DNA from: Erigeron canadensis
Taxonomy: Eukaryota; Streptophyta; Magnoliopsida; Asterales; Asteraceae
Assembly: GCF_010389155.1 (NCBI RefSeq)
Contig: NC_057768.1
Span: 16,675,664 to 16,739,663 of the forward strand
DNA: 64,000 nucleotides
Direction: 5' to 3'
Below the pieces are notes generated by a model. It made no database searches. It was not told the DNA's origin and saw only the letters and a list, made by a program, of their open reading frames with translations. Position numbers and translations under genes: made by a program. This document shows positions 46,501-56,633 of the stretch, piece by piece. The stretch's first letter is position 1. The number at the start of each line of letters is the position of its first letter.

Positions 46501-48228
46501 GAGGCCAACGTTTTCTTTTTGCCTTTCACCTAGCCCTTCTCTGGTATTTTCAACCTCTCCCTCATTTCGTCCTTGTCTCTCTGGGATGTCCATGACATCA
46601 TCAGCAAACTTATTTGCATCATCAGAATCAGATTCATCAACACTTGAATCATTCACATCTTCTTGTTCTGTTGTTTGAAATCGATCATATTCAAAACGAG
46701 ATCTCTTGAATGTTTTGTGAATATTAACAGGAATCGGTTTCTTTCGGCCTTGAAGATATGTCGGTTGAGGAGATCGAGGAAATGATGATGATGAAGGAAT
46801 TTGTGATAAAACGGTTTGAGATTGAGTTTGTTCCATGGTTGGGGCTACCGGTGAAATGATTCTGGAACTAGTGAAGAATGATGAATAGGTGTTTGAGGTG
46901 ATTTTGGTGAAGATGGAGATGTTGATCTTTGAGGTGATGGTGTTTTGGGTGATGGTGATCGATGTAAAATTGTAGTTTTGGGAGGTGGAGATCTGATTGG
47001 CTTGGGAGACCCTGACATAGAGATTGTTTCCTCAGAAGATGTGGGTGAAGAAGGTTCAGCTGGAGCTTTTCCCTTGAGTTTCTTTGATGAGCTCCCCTTC
47101 TTTTTCTTTCTAAACACTTGTTGACTTAACTTTAATACAAACATTTTTCTTTGACCATTCATTTTTCTTCTCTTTGGCTCAATGGAACTGGATACACCCT
47201 CACTCTCTTTTCTTTTTCTCTTAGACCCATCACTTGGTGTCCTATGTACAACTTGGGTAGGAACCGGGAGGCTTTCCGGTCCCAGAGTTGTTCTAATCCA
47301 GTCCAGATAAGCAACTAAATCCTCATTCGAATCAGAAACGAAATCAAGCAAGTGTGATGGAATCAAGAATGTATAACTAGCAATTCCGGAATCTCTGACA
47401 TACTTGTACTGATTGATGGAAACTCGGGTATCATCTTGAAGTCTTGGAATGCACATTTCATGTCTGACGGTACTGTAGACAATTACTGTCAGAAATCGTA
47501 TGAATGGAATATACTTCTTGGGAGCTGAGACTTTGCCATTAACCAACACTATCAACTGGTCCCACAGAAGTTGAGCAATATCATAATGTCTATTGAAGAC
47601 ATCACCATAGAAAATATGCAGCATTGGCTATGTCAGATTATCCATCCCTCTTGTGTATGGAGTCAAGCAGTTGCTGAGAATGGAATACACATAGTACCAA
47701 ATCTTGGGCAGATTCTTCAATTTGAAGTCTTTAGTCTTGGTCAAAGGACCTTCATACCCAAGGGAAATCAATGCAGCAAACATCACATCATTGGACTCAA
47801 ATGTATCAAAATCAACATGTCCATTTGAATTTGCTTCCGGGAGCATCAGAATTCTTCTAAAGTCATCAAGATTGAATTCAAATTCATATATTCTATCACC
47901 AGAACTCAATTGATATTGAAAGAAACCTTGGCGACGAAGTTCAGGTGATTTATGTTTGGGTTTGGATCTTGAACTAGTTGGGTCTTGAGGCTTATGGTTC
48001 TCCACATCTCAAAGAGATAGACTTCAGGTAAATCTCTTTCAACAGTGAGTACATATGAGAGTGGATGATTGTGAAGGATTTTTGGAACAATTGGGAATCC
48101 GGGAGCAACAAATGGGATAATGCTCTATTGTTCCTCGTATTTCTTGAGTTGCCGATAACAAGTATTTCTTCAATGGATGCATTAAGGGCAATCTCTTCAT
48201 CATGCTCAATTTGATCTTGATGTTCCAT
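43526..48228 (-). pseudogene. Copia-C extra ORF, largest of the four
   Basis: ATG at 48228 opens MEHQDQIEHDEE. Order: IIHSHMYSLLKEIY, a frame change near 48000, RIYEFEFNLDDFRRILMLP (equivalent of FSFSAGDLRTIL), ISLGYEGPLT, LPKIWYYVYSILSNC, YDIAQLLWDQLIVLV and IPFIRFLTVIV (equivalent of LFPRFAMIII). A basic/Ser/Pro-rich region with KRKRKE and KRRK follows, then a second frame change (about 46840), an acidic/Thr-rich linker (46836-44857), a helical region (LRISKDKIWQINKGYF, FQIYCSPDERLNMNL), and a C-terminal domain with VRFKVRRADGKIYVF and MKISDILFL, matching Copia-B IKLFIIKRKEG and LSDSDMIDL. It ends in an Arg/Lys tail near 43526. About 1,560 codons; damage is mainly single stops plus three frameshifts. 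Confidence 0.75.
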
Positions 48229-50440
48229 TTTTGTTATTTTTCTGATTTTAAGACACAAAACAGTTTAACGCACTCATAAAACAATGTTTAAATAGGAAAT
48301 AACAAGTTTCACATAAGTGATTTATATAAAATACAAAGAGGTTCACAAAGGAGATCAACTTAGTGTATTCTAAATAAATAACTTGATATGAGAAAATAAA
48401 CACAGAATAGTCATATACATATTTCCATATATAAACATAGTAAGGAAGTACACAAAGACGTTCAATTCCTTATATTTTTATATATTTTCATATATATATA
48501 ACTTTGAAAATAAAGTAGAATCATATAAGTACACGATATTTGAGAATAGTAAGGAAGTACACAAAGGCGTTCAATTCCTCATATTTCAAATATATTGCAA
48601 TTATATGACAATGCAAAGCACTTTGTCACACCACACAAAAAAATTTTGGAGAAAAAATTTTTTTAAAAAAATTTCTAAGTATAGAAAGCCAGGACGATCT
48701 TGATGAAGATCGTCCTGAGGTTGAACTCAGGTTTGAAAACAATACGACCCTGGAGAAGATCGTCTGATCATTTGATATGGTGGAAAAAGTTTAAATTTGG
48801 AAAGATGAAAGGGACGATCTTGATAAGATCGTCTTATCATTTGGTAAGATGGAAAAATTTTGAGTATTGAAAGAGCAGTGGGATGATCTAGTTAAGATCG
48901 TCTCAAAGTTTATTATGTTGAAAAAGTTTAAGTATGGAAAGAAAAATGGATGATCTTGGTGGAGATTGTCTTGTAGTTTGATCACTTGAAAACTTTTGAA
49001 GTGAAGGAAAGAAATTGAGACGATCTTAACAAGATCGTCTTAGAAACAAAGTGATAAAACTTCACTTCACTTATGAAAATTCTAATACTTAGAAATATAA
49101 GTTGAAATTATGTCAATTTCTGGAAAAATTGAGCATAATTTCCCTTTATATTTGGAAAGTATTAGTTTTGAGCAAAACCGATCTCTTACGAGTTTAGTTA
49201 CCCATTCAATTGAATTTCAAAAATTATCATCAACCATACAGCGTACAGACCCTAGGACGATCCTGACAAGATCGTCCTGGTCTCAGTCTCAGGGGTTACA
49301 AGGAAAAACATGTATGTGGAACTAAGACGGTCTTGGTAAGATCGTCCTATTTCCAAGTCGTCTTGAAACCAAGACGGTCTTGGACAAGATCGTCTTAGAA
49401 CCAAAGAACCTTGAATCAAGGAAGACTTTGCCAAAGTCGTCCTATTTCCAACTGGTTAATCAGCAAAGCACAATATGATTCAAATAAACATTTAAGCATG
49501 GCAAAACACTAATTTAAATCACAGTAACCAAGAATTTAACAACACAAACCACAAAAAATCAAAAATAACCTAGATCAATATGAAAATCATCCTAGGTCAT
49601 CTTCTTCGCAAGAACAGAGGTTGCATTATTTGAATTTTCAAAAACACAATTTTAGGCATTTAAACATGTATAAATCATACACATATAACCTAAACACGCT
49701 TCTAAATCATTCAAACATCACAGAAACATTAACAGTCATAAGAATTTCGAAAGATAATAAAAAATAAAATCCACATTTAAACTCGAAATCCGACCTAAAG
49801 ATGTGATTAGATGATAATGTTGTTATGGAATGAAATGATCAGCGAGAAAATAGCAATAAAACCCTTATTTTTGTTTCAATGATCAGCCAAATGATTTTTG
49901 AAGTGATTTGAGTGTGTGTCTGACTATGTGTATGTGTGTGTTTATGGAAAAACGAAATTGGATAAAGAAAAGAAAAAAAAAACTTTCTCTCCTTCTTATT
50001 GATGAAGAAAGTAGGTCGGGTCGGGTCCAATGGATATTGACCCGGTTTGGAAAGAAATGGACTCAAAAAATCAATTGGGCTCCCTTTTTTTTAAAAAAAA
50101 TTTGGGCTTAATTATTTGGGCTTAAGGATTTAGGAAATGAATATTGGACACAAAACAATCAACGAAACAATTTTTATACAAAACAATCAACGAAACAATT
50201 CTTATTTTTGATTTTCTAAAATTTATCAATAAGTTCCTCTTCAAATAGTGCAAGTACACAAACTCCCCTAGATTCATGAATTATCCTTTTTCTCCCCCTC
50301 AAATATTGCATGATATTTAAGCACATTGCACATACGCATAGCATCAATATTTGACTACTAATGAATGAAAGAGAAAGAGGTGAAGGAATTATACAAAACA
50401 TGCAGAGGCAAGTAAGTGCATTGGTAATGAGCACTTATTC
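48229..50440 (-). other. Copia-C leader and spacer before the extra ORF
   Basis: No gene seen. On the minus strand a PPT-like ttgagggggagaaaaagg is near 50305-50290. A CA-rich run (acacacacatacac, near 49925) resembles a transcript leader. I could not identify a convincing TATA box. The palindrome array 48691-49440 lies between this run and the ATG. Confidence 0.5.
48691..49440 (-). repeat. Palindrome array GACGATCTT/AAGATCGTC in the extra-ORF leader (Copia-C)
   Basis: Best units: 48691-48716 (AGGACGATCTT, spacer GATG, AAGATCGTCCT), 48813-48833 (GACGATCTT-GAT-AAGATCGTC), about 49021-49041, 49254-49278, and two near 49325-49400. Decayed units are at about 48738, 48881, 48950 and 49423. About ten units in 750 bp, each able to form a hairpin. 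Confidence 0.88.
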
Positions 50441-52370
50441 AAGATTGTTTCTTTGAAAAGAAACTTATTCCAGGATCATGTGTTGAACAGCATCCAGGAT
50501 TGGAATGTTAAACACAGACCTTTATTACCTGCAAAAACACAATCAAGTCTTTTTAGGTACCCACTTTTGAATGGGTCCTTTTGGGTTAGTGGAATGAAGA
50601 AAGGTATACAAATGAGGTTTTCGAACAAGAGGTTTATTCTGAAAATTCATCACAATCCCATTAACATCAATAATCAGAGGTTTAGAAATCACAGTAGAAG
50701 ATTTAGAATTTATTACAGACTATGGTTTAGCTAAATTACTCAAATTTGAAACATATTTCCTATTAGGATCTTTATTCTTGTAATCATTAGCTATCCAACT
50801 TCTTCTAACTGGTGATTTAGCAGACACTTGTGTTTTAGCATAGCTAGTAGATTTTATCAATGATGATTTAGGAATCCACTTATGTTTACTAGCTAAGCTC
50901 TTTTCTCCTGTATCAAATAAATTCTTAGAATTAGTTCGAGGAGTTGAAAACACATTCTTATTTTTGTTTTGTTTGGTGGAAGATTTGATATATTGTTTCT
51001 TTGGTGTAGCAACAGTGAACCAACCATACTGATCTCCATAACTAGTTATACCATTAGATGTATCTTTTCTTAGCAAATCTTGGCTAGACTTAGACATCTT
51101 AGGTAAAATGCTAGATTGAGAGATAGCTTTAGAAGCAGAGGTTCTAGAAACAGATGAACTATCAACCTTGAGCTTTGAGTTAGTAGGAATGGTCTTCTTA
51201 CCTTTGACAGCTGGTGCAGGCTGACCTTTGGGTGAATAAGATGAAGTTGGAGCAATCTTAGATTTAGATTCCTTCTCTGGTTCAAGTTTAGGTTTTTTAG
51301 GTGAAAGTTTTTCAAGTTCTTTTTCAACTTCTGGAGCAAAAACATGATCAGTTTCCAAAAACTTATCAAATTCTTCAACAGAAAAATCTGGGTAAGTAGG
51401 AGGACACTTATTAGTTGAGAAAGGAAACTGTAAACCTTTTGGTTGAACTTCTGGTTTGAAAACAGTTTTGTTAGTTAACTTTTCAACTAATGCTTTTGCT
51501 TTAGCCTTAAGATCTTTAAGAATCTCAATCTTGTGCTAATAGTTCACTTTATTTTGGTCAACGGGGGTGGTCTCAGGGGTATCAAAAGAAAGTATCTTCT
51601 TGACAGAAGCAAGATGTTTAGCTTTCAAAGCTTGAACTTTCTATTCAATTTGGAAGAATAATGATAGCATTGAAGTGGACATATCATGAATCTCTTGAGT
51701 AGAGATGCTATCACCCTGCATATCTTTGTTTGAATTCTCACACCCATTGAATGGTGTGGAGCAATCAACAGAAGTTAGATCATGCAACATTTGGGTAGGG
51801 GTGGTCTCATTTACCTTTGGAGAATGATCTTGAGTTTTCAGATGTTCAATGACTTTTTGCTGAGACTCAATCTTTTGTTTTAAACCTTCAATTTCTTTTT
51901 CCAATATGGTAGTTGGAATATAAGCTCTTTGTGAAACTGGTTTTAAACAAACTTTTTGAGAATCATTTTCAGGAGTTAAAATGCTATCTATTTCTTCTAA
52001 CTCATAGATGGATCTTTTATGAGTTTTCTTATATGTGTCATTAATAGCAACATAATCAATCTGAATTGGTTTTGGTCTTTCAACATCATCTGACTCAATG
52101 TCATCCTCAGATGGTCTAATGAATTCTTGAATCATGCCAAGTCTAAGACATTTTTCATCATAAACCAAGGTCTTCTTTTTGGATTTTTTCCAAGTGTGCT
52201 GGGTTCTCATAACCCAAACCAAGAAGAAGTTCTGATCTATCAATCTTTGATTTATTGTAATAAGCAGTGAAATTCAGAAGAGGATTTTGTTCAATTTTAT
52301 AGATTTTTTCTTGATAAAACAAAACATTTGCTTTCAAATCCTCAACTTGTTTTTGAACAATTTCAACTCC
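50400..52370 (-). pseudogene. gag: Copia-C gag-like gene, C-terminal part, with possible protease remnant
   Basis: Frames 52243-51641 and 51358-50720 continue the gag-like protein: acidic PSEDDIESDD, a coiled-coil-like EKEIEGLKQKIESQQKVIEHL, Lys/Pro-rich KLSPKKPKLEPEKESKSK and a Ser/Lys/Asn-rich tail (SYAKTQVSAKSPVRR). After NPKGPIQKWVPKK (about 50570), the usual gag-protease boundary, a CSTH-type string near 50485 may be what is left of DSGCSRHMTG. Nothing of integrase or RT follows. I see no CCHC zinc knuckle in the whole gag-like gene. Confidence 0.65.
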
Positions 52371-53240
52371 TTAGAGAAAACAAGTACTGTTTAGATCAGA
52401 AATCTGTCTTTCATGTTTTTCACAGTTGGGTCTAAAATCTTTCATTTTATTTGTGAGAAACTCAACATCAGCTTGTCTTGCATTTGCTCTTATCCATTCA
52501 TTGGTTTTCTCAAGCTTTAAAGTCTCAATGGTTTGCTTGAGTGAATAGATAGTCTCTTCAAGATCTTGACATTTGTTAGTCAAATGAGCATTGGGAGAAA
52601 CAACTTGAGAACTGTTACTTGACAAATGCATTTCTTTTAAAGAATCATAATTCACTTTGAGAGCTTCATGAGCTATTGAGAGTTCTGAAAAATTTTCATT
52701 GATTTTATCAAACTCTTGTTTAGCCATTTTCAAATTGTTTTTCAAAGTTAGATTTTGCTTTGTCAAAGTATCAGCAGTTGTTTGTACAGACAAGAAAGCA
52801 TCTTTGGAAATGAAATCTACCACACTTGTTGTTGCTTGTGAGGTAGTTTGTGAAGAAATGGTTCTTGATGTCATCAAGCATGTGAAATCTTCATAATCAG
52901 CAAACTTTGTTAAATCATCCCATATCTCTTTGGCATTATGATCATGATTAATAGCAGAGAAAATCTCATCAGGAAGAGATTGATAGATATAGGATTTAGC
53001 TTGCTTGTCAGCTTGGATTCTTCCTTTTTGAACATCAGTCATTTGCTCAGTTGGAAGAAGAACTCCATTGGGATCTTTGAACTGAATTGGACCTTCAAGA
53101 AATGAGTCTCTAATGAAGACACCATTTGGTTTGGTATCAAGAAAATCCATGAATTCATTTTGCCACTTGACAAAAGAATTTTTATGAATAATTGGAGGTC
53201 TGATGATTGACATCATTCGATCAATGTTGATTGTTGTCAT
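52371..53240 (-). CDS. gag: Copia-C gag-like protein, N-terminal part
   Basis: ATG at 53240 (MTTINIDRMMSIIRPP) is the likely start because it resembles the Copia-B gag start MTTILAAVNSP. The capsid-like segment FVKWQNEFMDFLDT, QADKQAKSYIYQSLPDEIF and AKEIWDDLTKFA fits the N-terminal half of SIRE gag. After about residue 135 the usual middle of gag and the zinc knuckle are absent; a long coiled-coil-like region (LTKQNLTLKNNLKMA, LEETIYSLKQTIETLKLEK) follows to the stop at 52371. The frame here is open. Packaging in trans would depend on another element. Confidence 0.7.
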   Translation of the reverse strand: MTTINIDRMMSIIRPPIIHKNSFVKWQNEFMDFLDTKPNGVFIRDSFLEGPIQFKDPNGVLLPTEQMTDVQKGRIQADKQAKSYIYQSLPDEIFSAINHDHNAKEIWDDLTKFADYEDFTCLMTSRTISSQTTSQATTSVVDFISKDAFLSVQTTADTLTKQNLTLKNNLKMAKQEFDKINENFSELSIAHEALKVNYDSLKEMHLSSNSSQVVSPNAHLTNKCQDLEETIYSLKQTIETLKLEKTNEWIRANARQADVEFLTNKMKDFRPNCEKHERQISDLNSTCFL

Positions 53241-53298
53241 TAAAGTGAATGAACAATGATTTGGAAATTGTTTTTGTTGTGTTTGATTTTTGAAAGGC

Positions 53299-53775
53299 AA
53301 AACGATCTTGAGGAGATCGTCTTAAGAAAAGGAAATTGGAACTAGAACGATCTTGAGGAGATCGTCTTGGAAATTGAATTGAAAAATTTCTAAGTATGAA
53401 ATAAGGAAAAGTAGGACGGTCTTGGAGGAGATCGTCCTAAAGAAGGAGAGGTAAGACGGTCTTAAGGAGATCGTCCTAGGAAAGGTTTAGGTGTAAAAAT
53501 TTCTATGTATAGAAAATCTTAGAAATTTGGGTAGAGTAACAATATGTTTTTAGAATAGTTGAGCAGAACCAATCTCAAAGAGATTAGTTACCCAAGGAAG
53601 TGTGTGATTCCCAATCACAACAACTTCAATTGTTCAAATCACCACACACAGTTCACACAGAACCAAAAATGTTAGGACGATCTTGGGAAGATCGTCTTAA
53701 CACCAAAGTCAAATAAGCACTAGGACGATCTTGAAGGAGATCGTCTTAGATTCCTTATGAAGATCGTCTTAGGGG
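53299..53775 (-). repeat. Palindrome array GACGATCTT/AAGATCGTC in the gag leader (Copia-C)
   Basis: Units at about 53301, 53346, 53413, 53451, 53674 and 53722, plus a half site near 53762, all of the form (G)ACG(A/G)TCTTG..GAGATCGTC(C/T)TA. They lie between the PBS and the gag ATG, mirroring the array in front of the extra ORF. Confidence 0.88.
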
Positions 53776-54213
53776 AAACTCTGCAAGAACACAGAAAATG
53801 ACAAAATAGTCGAGTATTTCACTACTTTGCTTGTTTCTCACTCAATTTTGAGAGTTAGTACTCGATCCAAACACAGAAATGCTCAGAATTCCATTGCGCA
53901 CAACCCTAGAAACAATTCCATAGCTCAAATCAACTCAAACTGAAAATTCAAAATCTCATCAACTTTCCATAAATTTTGGACTATGATCAAAACAATGCAA
54001 TGGATTATGAAACTTAACAGGATGTTTTTAGAGATGATTTAGAATGTATCTGTGAACAAAAACAAGAATATTGAGTGAAAATTGATGGTGAATTTGTGAA
54101 AAACAGTGATGGTGAAAAACGGTTATGTTTATGAACACGAATTCTGAATTTTGAACAAAACTAGCACCAATCTGTGTTAAATTTGTTCTGGATCTTCAAC
54201 AGATTGTTGTTTT

Positions 54214-54228
54214 GCTCTGATACCAAAT
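54214..54228 (-). promoter_or_regulatory. Copia-C primer binding site
   Basis: Minus strand TTTGGTATCAGAGCA next to the LTR, complementary to initiator-Met tRNA. Confidence 0.92.
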
Positions 54229-54504
54229 GTAATATGATAAATGATTCGTATTTTGATGCGGAAGTAAAGTGATCAACAATGGTGGAAGTGTGTGCGTTAG
54301 TGTGTGTTCTTGAGAGAGAAAGGTGTGTGTGTGGAAAGCTTGATTGATTGATCAGGGAAAAGTGTTACAAACTACTTAAAATGTTAAGGCTTGAGAGGTA
54401 TTTATACTCTAAGTATATTACAAAAGCTCCCCCTCAACCTTTCAATAAGTACATAAAAATACAAAGTTTTAAATACAACTAAGCACTATTTAGTATTTCT
54501 AATA
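54229..54504 (-). repeat. Copia-C 5' LTR
   Basis: 276 bp, plus strand TGTAATATG to TTTCTAATA. The terminal CA has become TA, a C-to-T change. TSD aaatg follows. Confidence 0.9.
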
Positions 54505-56070
54505 AAATGAGACTCTTTTGGACTAGCTTGAAATCTAGCGCAAAGACAAACATTGAACATAATATCTGGACGTGAAACAGTCAGATACATCAATGAGCCA
54601 ATAATAGCATGATAATAAGTTGCATCCACAAGTTCATCTTTCGGATCAAGAACTCCTAAACCATGATTTGCTTAATAGGAGTACCATATGTCTTGGATTC
54701 TAACATTTGAAACCTCTCCAAGATGTCATCGACATACTTAGACTGGTGAATAAAGAATCCATCTTTCCTTTGATCAACTTGCAGTCCAAGGAAAAATTCA
54801 TTTTTAATGCTCATTTCAAACTTTTTGCACATCTTTATATTAGATGAACCAAAAATGACATCATCCACGTAAACTTTTACAATTAGATAATCTCGCTTCT
54901 TCCACTTGATAAACAATGTGTTGTCTATCGATCCTCTTGTAAAACCATTTGTCAACAAATGTGTCGACAACTTTTCATACCACACTCTGGGTGCTTGTTG
55001 CAATGCATAAAGAGCCTTATCCAGTCGATATGCTCTTTTTGGATAGTTCGGATCTTCAAACCCCGGTGATCGGTGAACATATACTTCTTCTTTAACTTCA
55101 CCGTATAAGAAGGCACTCTTAACGTCTAACTGATACACCTTTATACCTTTGAAACTTGCATAGGCTAAAAATAACCTTATAGCTTCAATCCTAGCAATTG
55201 GCGCAAAAGTTTTGTTATAGTCATATCCTTCTCGTTGTGCAAACCCCTGAACAACCAAACGTGCCTTATTTCTGGTAACAACCCCTTTGTCAACTCGTTT
55301 GCATTTATATACCCAACGAGTTCCAATCGATACTTTACTTCTAGGCACATCTACTAACTCCCAAACTCCAAGTTTTTCAAATTGAGCTAATTCTTCTTGC
55401 ATAGCTTCAACCCAACATGGATCTTGAAGTGCTGCCTTAACATTCTTAGGTTACCTGAATATAAACACTTAGTTATCAATCCAATGTCTTTCACTTCACA
55501 AAACAAACTAGTCAGTTCCTTATTCAACTAATTTCTAGTTCGAACAGGTTCTGTAGCATTACCAAGAATATTTTCAACTGGATGATCCTTATTAACTCGA
55601 TATTGAGGAACCGAATCAACATTCAGACTTTCTCCTAAATTTGTTCTAATCTGAAACTCAGGAGAGCTAAAATTATCTTCCGATTCTTCAGAAATAGAAT
55701 CATCATCAAGCAGTGAAACCTTTGACGGAGTAAGTGGTGTAGTGTTCTCGGGTTCACTATCATCTGAATCTGTTGGCTTATTCTTGTCCTTACCACTTTC
55801 ATCAACAACAGTAGTAGACTGAACTTTGGTTAGAGTAGTATTGACATTTCGAGTAGGGGAGATGTAGGAGTATTATCCATGTGATCTCTTAAAATAATCA
55901 CATCATCAACTGTCTCAGGATATGAATAAGAAGCAGGACCGTGTAGTGAACTAAACACACTATCGTAATTGAAAATTTTGCCAGTTCCAGAATGAATAGC
56001 GGGCTTCTGATTGACAATCTTGACATTTGTACCCAAGTCAACTTTGCCGGTCTGCTTGTTTTAAACCCGT
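54505..56070 (-). pseudogene. pol: Copia-B integrase-RT linker and reverse transcriptase
   Basis: RT frame 55402-54656: MQEELAQFEKLGVWELV, GTRWVYKCKRV, KARLVVQGFAQ, QLDVKSAFLYGE, ALYALQQAPRVWYEKL and the intact catalytic YVDDVIFGSS. It goes on past a stop at 54656 (DELVDATYYHAIIGSLMYLT, RPDIMFNVCLCARFQ) to the Copia-C site at 54509. Upstream, 56036-55830 is a shifted frame of the linker (KIVNQKPAIHSGTGK), and 55829-55403 is a low-complexity Ser/Asp-rich linker with stops. Canonical RT box spacing is retained. Confidence 0.87.
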
Positions 56071-56633
56071 CAAATTGATGTTCCCGGTTTATAACCCATG
56101 AGAAATCCCTCTTCAACCTTTGGATCAAACTTTGACTGAGGTAGATATTTCAAGAAAGTACACGGTACACCAAACGGTTCAACATTCTGTAAATTCGGTT
56201 TCTTCTTATGTAGAAGCTCATAGCATGTCTTGTTATGACGCTTGACTACAGTAACCCTATTTAAAATATGACAAGCTGTATTCACTGCCTCCCCCCAAAA
56301 CATAGTAGGAAGCCCTGAATCTGCAAGCATAGTTCTAGCTGTCTCGATTAGAGTCCTATTCTTTCTTTCAGCAACTCCATTCTATTGTGGTTCATATGGC
56401 GAACTGTATTGATGTTGGATTCCCTTTGACAAACAAAAGACATCCATCACATTATTCTTAAATTCAATTCCGTTATCACTCTTGATTCTTTTAACGCGAA
56501 CTCCATAAATATTTTCAGTTTCGACAAAGAAATTCATCAAAATCTGTGGAGTTTCATCTTTCGATTTAAGAAAGAATACCCATGAGAATCTCGAGTAGTC
56601 ATCAGTAACCACCAAACAGTAATACATCCCACT
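56071..56633 (-). pseudogene. pol: Copia-B integrase, catalytic core and C-terminal part
   Basis: Continues from 60109 across solo LTR 2: YYCLVVTDDYSRFSWVFFL, IKSDNGIEFKN, then PYEPQ-stop-NGVAERKNRTL (stop at 56382-56384, CAA to TAA), TMLADSGLPTMFWGEAV, KPNLQNVEPFG and KVEEGFLMGY. The Asp of SDNG and the Glu of VAERK are present. Confidence 0.87.

Larger units (their letters stand above)
43210..54504 (-). mobile_element. Copia-C, non-autonomous Sirevirus-type element (gag-like gene plus extra ORF, no pol)
   Basis: Short LTRs (277 and 276 bp, about 10 differences), an initiator-Met PBS, a PPT, and TSDs aagtg (43205-43209) and aaatg (54505-54509). The site lies in Copia-B RNase H, which closes to ESHLNEAKHILRYL. 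Inside are a gag-like gene, at most a remnant of protease, and a ~4.7-kb extra ORF. No integrase, RT or RNase H motif is found in any frame. The two LTRs are alike, so it probably moved using enzymes of a related element, unless pol was lost afterwards. Confidence 0.85.

Noticed and set aside
48691..49440. CRISPR-like array of palindromic repeats
   Set aside because: Plant nuclear context, irregular spacing, variable loops and no cas genes. Spacers are ordinary element sequence.
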